Part shown: in pieces, positions 22,115-25,002 of the stretch
How positions within the stretch are numbered: the stretch's first letter is position 1
Layout of the letters: each line of letters starts with the position of its first letter
NCBI GenBank assembly: GCA_002422225.1
Contig: DITX01000054.1
Coordinates: forward strand, 4,040 to 29,041
Length of the DNA stretch: 25,002 nucleotides
Reading direction: 5' to 3'
Source of the DNA: Gammaproteobacteria bacterium UBA6173
GTDB taxonomy: Bacteria > Pseudomonadota > Gammaproteobacteria > Pseudomonadales > Pseudohongiellaceae
Made by a program: the position numbers and the translations under genes
Notes under the pieces: model-generated
The model's database searches: none
Told to the model about the DNA's origin: nothing
What the model saw: only the letters and a program-made list of their open reading frames with translations

Positions 22115-22605
22115 TGCGGATTTTACGCGCGGGCTTGCTGCTATCTTTAGTTGTCAGTCTGCTCAGCGGCTGTGGTTTCACCCTGCGTGGATCAGAACAG
22201 GCCGCTATGCCTATTGATGAGCTCGCCATTTCGTATCCTGGCGGCCGATACCCATTGGCTGAAATACTCAGGGATGCACTAATCGCCAATGGCGTATCCG
22301 TCCCTGCCAGTGCCGGAGATGCGCTTGAACTGAGACTCTCTCCGGAAAGGCTCGAGCGCCGGGCGCTGACACTGAATAATCGAGGCGGCGCAGGACAATA
22401 TGCTCTGACCTTGCAAATCGATGCCAGTGTGTATTTATCCGGGCAACTGCTTGATGGCCCTGAGACGGTTGAGGTCACCGGTAGTTTCTATGAGGATACC
22501 GCGAACATCAGTGGCAGTAATAACGGCATGGAACAAACCCTTAACGACATGCGCCAAGACATGGCTGATTTTATTATCCGTCGATTACGTGAAATAACAA
22601 TATGA
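22114..22605 (+). CDS. lptE: LPS-assembly lipoprotein LptE
   Basis: A 163-aa outer-membrane lipoprotein. The signal peptide ends in the lipobox LSGC, with Cys20 as lipidation site and Gly21 after it, so Lol sorting to the outer membrane is expected. The mature start GFTLRG is the LptE hallmark, followed by ISYPGGRYPLAEILRDAL and the conserved region LTLNNRGGAGQYALTLQ. LptE plugs the LptD barrel and helps deliver LPS to the surface. Its ATG overlaps the leuS stop by one base (TGATG), and its end overlaps holA by four bases. This order is the same as in E. coli and Pseudomonas. Confidence 0.93.
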   Translation: MRILRAGLLLSLVVSLLSGCGFTLRGSEQAAMPIDELAISYPGGRYPLAEILRDALIANGVSVPASAGDALELRLSPERLERRALTLNNRGGAGQYALTLQIDASVYLSGQLLDGPETVEVTGSFYEDTANISGSNNGMEQTLNDMRQDMADFIIRRLREITI

Positions 22606-23627
22606 AGGTTTACGCCAACCAACTGCGATCAGCATTGGGCAGAAAATTGCCGCTGGCATGTTGGCTGAGCGGGGACGAACCATTACAGATGCGCGATTGC
22701 ACAGACCTTGTGCGTGAAGTCTGTAAACACCAAGGTTTTAGCGAGCGTGAACGTTATGACGTTGACGCCCAGTTTGACTGGGGAAATTTGCTCGCTGCCG
22801 GCAATAGTCTGTCATTGTTTTCTGACAGGAAACTGATTGAACTGAATCTCAAAAGCAGCAAGTTGGACGAATCGGCAAAAGAGGCCTTGGCTGAGTATCT
22901 GCAACATGCAAGTCCAGATAATCTATTGCTACTGACCAGCCCCAGAATTGAACCTGCAACAGTAAAAACCCAGTGGTTTACCAAATTGGAAAGCCAACTC
23001 TTGCTAGTACAGATGTATCCACTGGACGCAGACAAGATACCAGCATGGATTAGTAACCGATTGGGTGATTTAGCAATCACCGCGGATGAGGATGCAGTTC
23101 AGCTGCTGGCAGACCGCATCGAAGGGAATATGCTGGCGGCCGATCAAGAAGTCATAAAACTGCAGTTACTGTTTGGCAGTGGGACACATCTGAGCATCGA
23201 GCACATTGCGCGTACGGTGGCCGACAATGCCCGATTTAATATATTTGGATTAATAGATGCTTGCCTGGCAGGCGAAAGCGCCCGAGTGGTCAGAACCCTA
23301 CAGAGGCTGCAGCAAGAGGGCCAAGAGTTGCTGCCTCTTAATGCCATGATCTGCAAAGAGTTAAGACAACTATCCAGCATGCTGAGTGATATTGCCCTAG
23401 GTCAGCGTATTGATGACGTGATACAACGGCACCACGTCTGGAAAAACAAACAAGCCATGGTGCGTCATGCATTGCGACGCCTGACAACAGCGCAAATCAA
23501 CATCTTGATGATGCAGGCCCGGCAGGTAGATCTGGCAATCAAAGGCATGCAATCGCTGCCACCATGGATGTTGATGGAACAGTTATGCCTTGGTCTAAGC
23601 GGCCTCAGATTGCCAGCTAAATGTTAG
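22602..23627 (+). CDS. holA: DNA polymerase III delta subunit HolA
   Basis: A 341-aa subunit of the clamp loader, which opens the beta sliding clamp. The N-terminal segment LACWLSGDEPLQMRDCTDLVRE matches the family core, followed by LFSDRKLIELNL and the AAA+-like region without Walker motifs, as is normal for delta. The C-terminal helical domain (from about 215) includes FNIFGLIDACLAGES and ends LEQLCLGLSG-like. The ATG overlaps the lptE stop as ATGA. nadD, which follows holA in E. coli, is absent here; instead a DUF4404 gene converges from minus, with a four-base overlap at the stop codons. Confidence 0.93.
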   Translation: MKVYANQLRSALGRKLPLACWLSGDEPLQMRDCTDLVREVCKHQGFSERERYDVDAQFDWGNLLAAGNSLSLFSDRKLIELNLKSSKLDESAKEALAEYLQHASPDNLLLLTSPRIEPATVKTQWFTKLESQLLLVQMYPLDADKIPAWISNRLGDLAITADEDAVQLLADRIEGNMLAADQEVIKLQLLFGSGTHLSIEHIARTVADNARFNIFGLIDACLAGESARVVRTLQRLQQEGQELLPLNAMICKELRQLSSMLSDIALGQRIDDVIQRHHVWKNKQAMVRHALRRLTTAQINILMMQARQVDLAIKGMQSLPPWMLMEQLCLGLSGLRLPAKC

Positions 23628-23881
23628 ATGCCCATGCGCCCAAGCACGGCAATCAACTCTCTCAGTATTCGCTCGGCTACCGGATGTGTTGCCGCAAAAC
23701 GCGCCTCAAGTGCAATGGCATCTTCGAGTTCAGCGGCTACGGGTTCACAGCGCTCAATCAGCTGCTCCATATCTTTTTCCAGTTTCTTGGCCAGATCCAA
23801 TGTTTCCTGATCAAGATTCTCTGCCGCAGCCAGCTCCTGATTCAGCTCATTCAATAAAAACCTTACTCTATCCTGCCCCAC
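23624..23881 (-). CDS. DUF4404 family protein
   Basis: A small, acidic, helical protein of 85 aa. RVRFLLNELNQELAAAENLD, then TLDLAKKLEKDMEQLIER and a C-terminal VAERILRELIAVLGRMGI fit the DUF4404 family, whose function is unknown; a coiled-coil dimer is likely. The frame continues upstream to 23953, but the GTG at 23879-23881 has a strong AGGAG seven bases before it and gives the usual family length. The upstream extension is unlike the family. On minus, a consensus TTGACA lies upstream at plus-strand 23985-23990, but its -10 is weak. Confidence 0.75.
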   Translation of the reverse strand: MGQDRVRFLLNELNQELAAAENLDQETLDLAKKLEKDMEQLIERCEPVAAELEDAIALEARFAATHPVAERILRELIAVLGRMGI

Positions 23882-24012
23882 TTCATTTCTCCTGACAAAA
23901 GCGACAGCACTGCATTGGCATGTGCGTACAACAATCGTTGGTTTACGCACCACAATAGCACAGCAAACGTCAGCATGTCGTCACTGTCAATTTATTGACG
24001 CATGCAAATGCC

Positions 24013-24054
24013 TGTCAGGAACGCCCCAACCTGAGTTACAGATTGGGGCTGACA
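24013..24054. other. Extended stem-loop downstream of the unknown gene
   Basis: GCCCCAA (24023-24029) pairs with TTGGGGC (24043-24049). Inside, one mismatch leads to CTG/CAG (24031-24033, 24039-24041) and a five-base loop. Outside, TGTCA (24013-24017) pairs with TGACA (24050-24054) across a five-base bulge. It lies just after the stop of the minus-strand unknown gene and before DUF4404. No T-tract follows on either strand, so it may be a weak terminator, a processing site or a structured RNA element. Confidence 0.45.
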
Positions 24055-24064
24055 AACAGCTCTC

Positions 24065-24688
24065 TCAGCCGGCCTTGCTCAGCATCCGCGTGTATTCGCG
24101 CTGCTTGAGGCGACGATGAAAACGACGCTCGCGGCTTTTGTATTCAAGCCAATAACGCGGCAGATTCATCAATAAAGCCCAGCGCGTGGTGTAACTGACA
24201 CGGATAGTCGAATGGCTCTTTTCCCCCGACATCAGCATTGGCTCACCTTCATAGATGTCGGTAGCACCTGTCATTGCGTGCACATGGCGAATGTTGATAT
24301 TGCGCTGATTGGCCATCAGCAACACAAACTGCTTCCTGCACTTAAATGCATCCAGAATCAACTTGACCCAGACACTAAATTGTTCGGAGGCAGTCTTCAA
24401 CGACGCACTCATCCAGACGCCATTGATCTCCATCATATCGTAACTATCGTTCTTGAAAAAGTCATGCTCTCTCTTTACGTGATCCGGCACAAACATAAGG
24501 CTTCTGAAATCAGGCTTTGTGACAAGCATATACCCCGCCACCATCTCCTCACCTTTGAAGCCTGCAACGAAGGTACTACGCTGGGCGTAGTCAAAAGGGA
24601 GCTTCACACCAACATAACTTTCGAATCGACCGAGAAAATATTCTACTTCGCTATCTGTTTTCAGAGTTCTGAATCTTATCGCTTCCAT
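24065..24688 (-). CDS. Protein of unknown function, coupled to a methyltransferase gene
   Basis: I do not recognise this 207-aa protein. The N-terminal half has mixed alpha/beta character, with FVAGFKGEEMVAGYMLVTKP resembling a central strand-hairpin of an acyltransferase-like fold; that likeness is weak. VWMSASLKTASEQFSVWVKLILDAF and QFVLLMANQRNINIRHVHAMTGATDIYEG follow. The C-terminus is strongly basic and aromatic (RYWLEYKSRERRFHRRLKQRE), suggesting nucleic-acid or membrane-surface contact. No signal peptide is seen; one moderately hydrophobic stretch (TRWALLMNLPRYW) could associate with membrane. The ATG has GAGG eight bases upstream and overlaps the methyltransferase gene by 13 bases. 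Early codons include ATA and AGA (twice), rare elsewhere in the window, hinting at transfer. Confidence 0.7.
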   Translation of the reverse strand: MEAIRFRTLKTDSEVEYFLGRFESYVGVKLPFDYAQRSTFVAGFKGEEMVAGYMLVTKPDFRSLMFVPDHVKREHDFFKNDSYDMMEINGVWMSASLKTASEQFSVWVKLILDAFKCRKQFVLLMANQRNINIRHVHAMTGATDIYEGEPMLMSGEKSHSTIRVSYTTRWALLMNLPRYWLEYKSRERRFHRRLKQREYTRMLSKAG

Positions 24689-25002
24689 CTTATAATCCTC
24701 GGTAGGAACATACCTACATTTTTTTGGTAGAGTTGATACTTTTCCGACTGTGAAGAACCCAGAATAATGTGCTCTTCCCTTCTAGCTGATACCACATAAA
24801 AGAAAGTCAGATATAACGCTGAAACCCACATAAAAGCTGAGTTAAACAGCACGGTACTGGCCCACCAGGCAATCAGATAAGAAACATAAAACGGATGCCT
24901 GAATAAGCCAAAGGGCCCGGTTGTCACAATATCGCCGACCTGCTTGCTGAATGCAAAATCCAATGACTTTGCCGTTACAATCGCCGACCAGAATATCACT
25001 AG
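24676..25002 (-). CDS. Isoprenylcysteine carboxyl methyltransferase-like membrane protein (partial)
   Basis: The C-terminal 108 codons of an integral membrane methyltransferase; the frame stays open through the right edge, so the start lies outside the window. GPFGLFRHPFYVSYLIAW matches the GPY-RHPxY motif of ICMT/PEMT-like enzymes that bind S-adenosylmethionine. Two hydrophobic helices follow (WWASTVLFNSAFMWVSALYL), then RREEHIIL and YQLYQKNVGMFLPRI, the conserved acidic and C-terminal motifs of the family. In bacteria such enzymes methylate lipids or small molecules; the substrate is not evident here. Its last codons (AGG, ATA, AGA) are rare in this genome's style. It overlaps the unknown gene downstream. 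Confidence 0.82.
   Translation of the reverse strand, partial: LVIFWSAIVTAKSLDFAFSKQVGDIVTTGPFGLFRHPFYVSYLIAWWASTVLFNSAFMWVSALYLTFFYVVSARREEHIILGSSQSEKYQLYQKNVGMFLPRIIRWKR

Noticed and set aside
22095..22478. 127-codon minus-strand open frame opposite lptE
   Set aside because: A shadow of lptE, which has a clear lipobox and family motifs on plus; the antisense frame is Ser/Pro-rich with no pattern.
23882..23953. N-terminal extension of the DUF4404 protein
   Set aside because: The GTG at 23881 has an ideal ribosome site and gives the normal family length; the extension has neither.
1..25002. CRISPR arrays, insertion sequences, toxin-antitoxin or defence islands, rRNA and tRNA genes
   Set aside because: Reading both strands showed no spaced repeats, transposase motifs, terminal inverted repeats, paired small toxin/antitoxin genes or cloverleaf-like intergenic sequence.

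Overview
The window looks like ordinary chromosome of a gammaproteobacterium. The gene families and synteny (thiO beside minor type IV pilins, slyX, srkA, DUF1820-miaB-phoH-ybeY, leuS-lptE-holA) point to a Pseudomonadales/Cellvibrionales-like, probably aquatic, lineage. This placement is an inference from gene content; I could not run any search. No rRNA, tRNA, CRISPR array, insertion sequence or prophage was found. No stretch over 300 bases lacks a gene; the largest gap (9867-10123) is a divergent promoter region.

Layout. (1) 1-3573, minus strand: thiO (glycine oxidase), nadE (glutamine-dependent NAD synthetase) and gmhA (sedoheptulose-7-phosphate isomerase), probably one transcript, with a possible plus-strand gene tail at the left edge. 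(2) 3661-5935: a type IV pilus minor-pilin locus, with a fimT/gspH-like gene on plus converging on an overlapping pilV-pilW-pilX operon on minus. pilY1 and pilE do not follow pilX. (3) 6065-6823: a TauE/SafE-type exporter. (4) 6820-9866, minus: a four-gene operon of a glycine-zipper envelope protein, a PepSY protein, a PhoP-like response regulator and a PhoQ-like sensor kinase. (5) 10124-12777: a membrane-anchored cold-shock-domain protein, slyX, and an acyl desaturase overlapping a TlpA-type thioredoxin. (6) 12774-15915: srkA kinase, a type Ic aspartate aminotransferase with a TTG start, and a secreted basic protein with a strong terminator. (7) 16097-23627: DUF1820 gene, then miaB, phoH and ybeY (tRNA/rRNA maturation), followed directly by leuS, lptE and holA. 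corC and lnt, which usually lie between ybeY and leuS, are missing here. (8) 23624-25002, minus: a DUF4404 gene, an unrecognised 207-aa protein, and the 3' part of an isoprenylcysteine-methyltransferase-like membrane enzyme.

Most of the window is core metabolism and envelope biology. The points most worth a second look are the unknown gene coupled to a methyltransferase at the right edge, the shortened ybeY-leuS junction, the minor-pilin locus without pilY1/pilE, the desaturase with a charged C-terminal extension coupled to a thioredoxin, a perfect palindrome between slyX and the desaturase, a divergent promoter pair apparently sharing one palindromic -35 box, and a hairpin touching the nadE ribosome binding site. 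I see no convincing new defence, mobile or CRISPR-like system.
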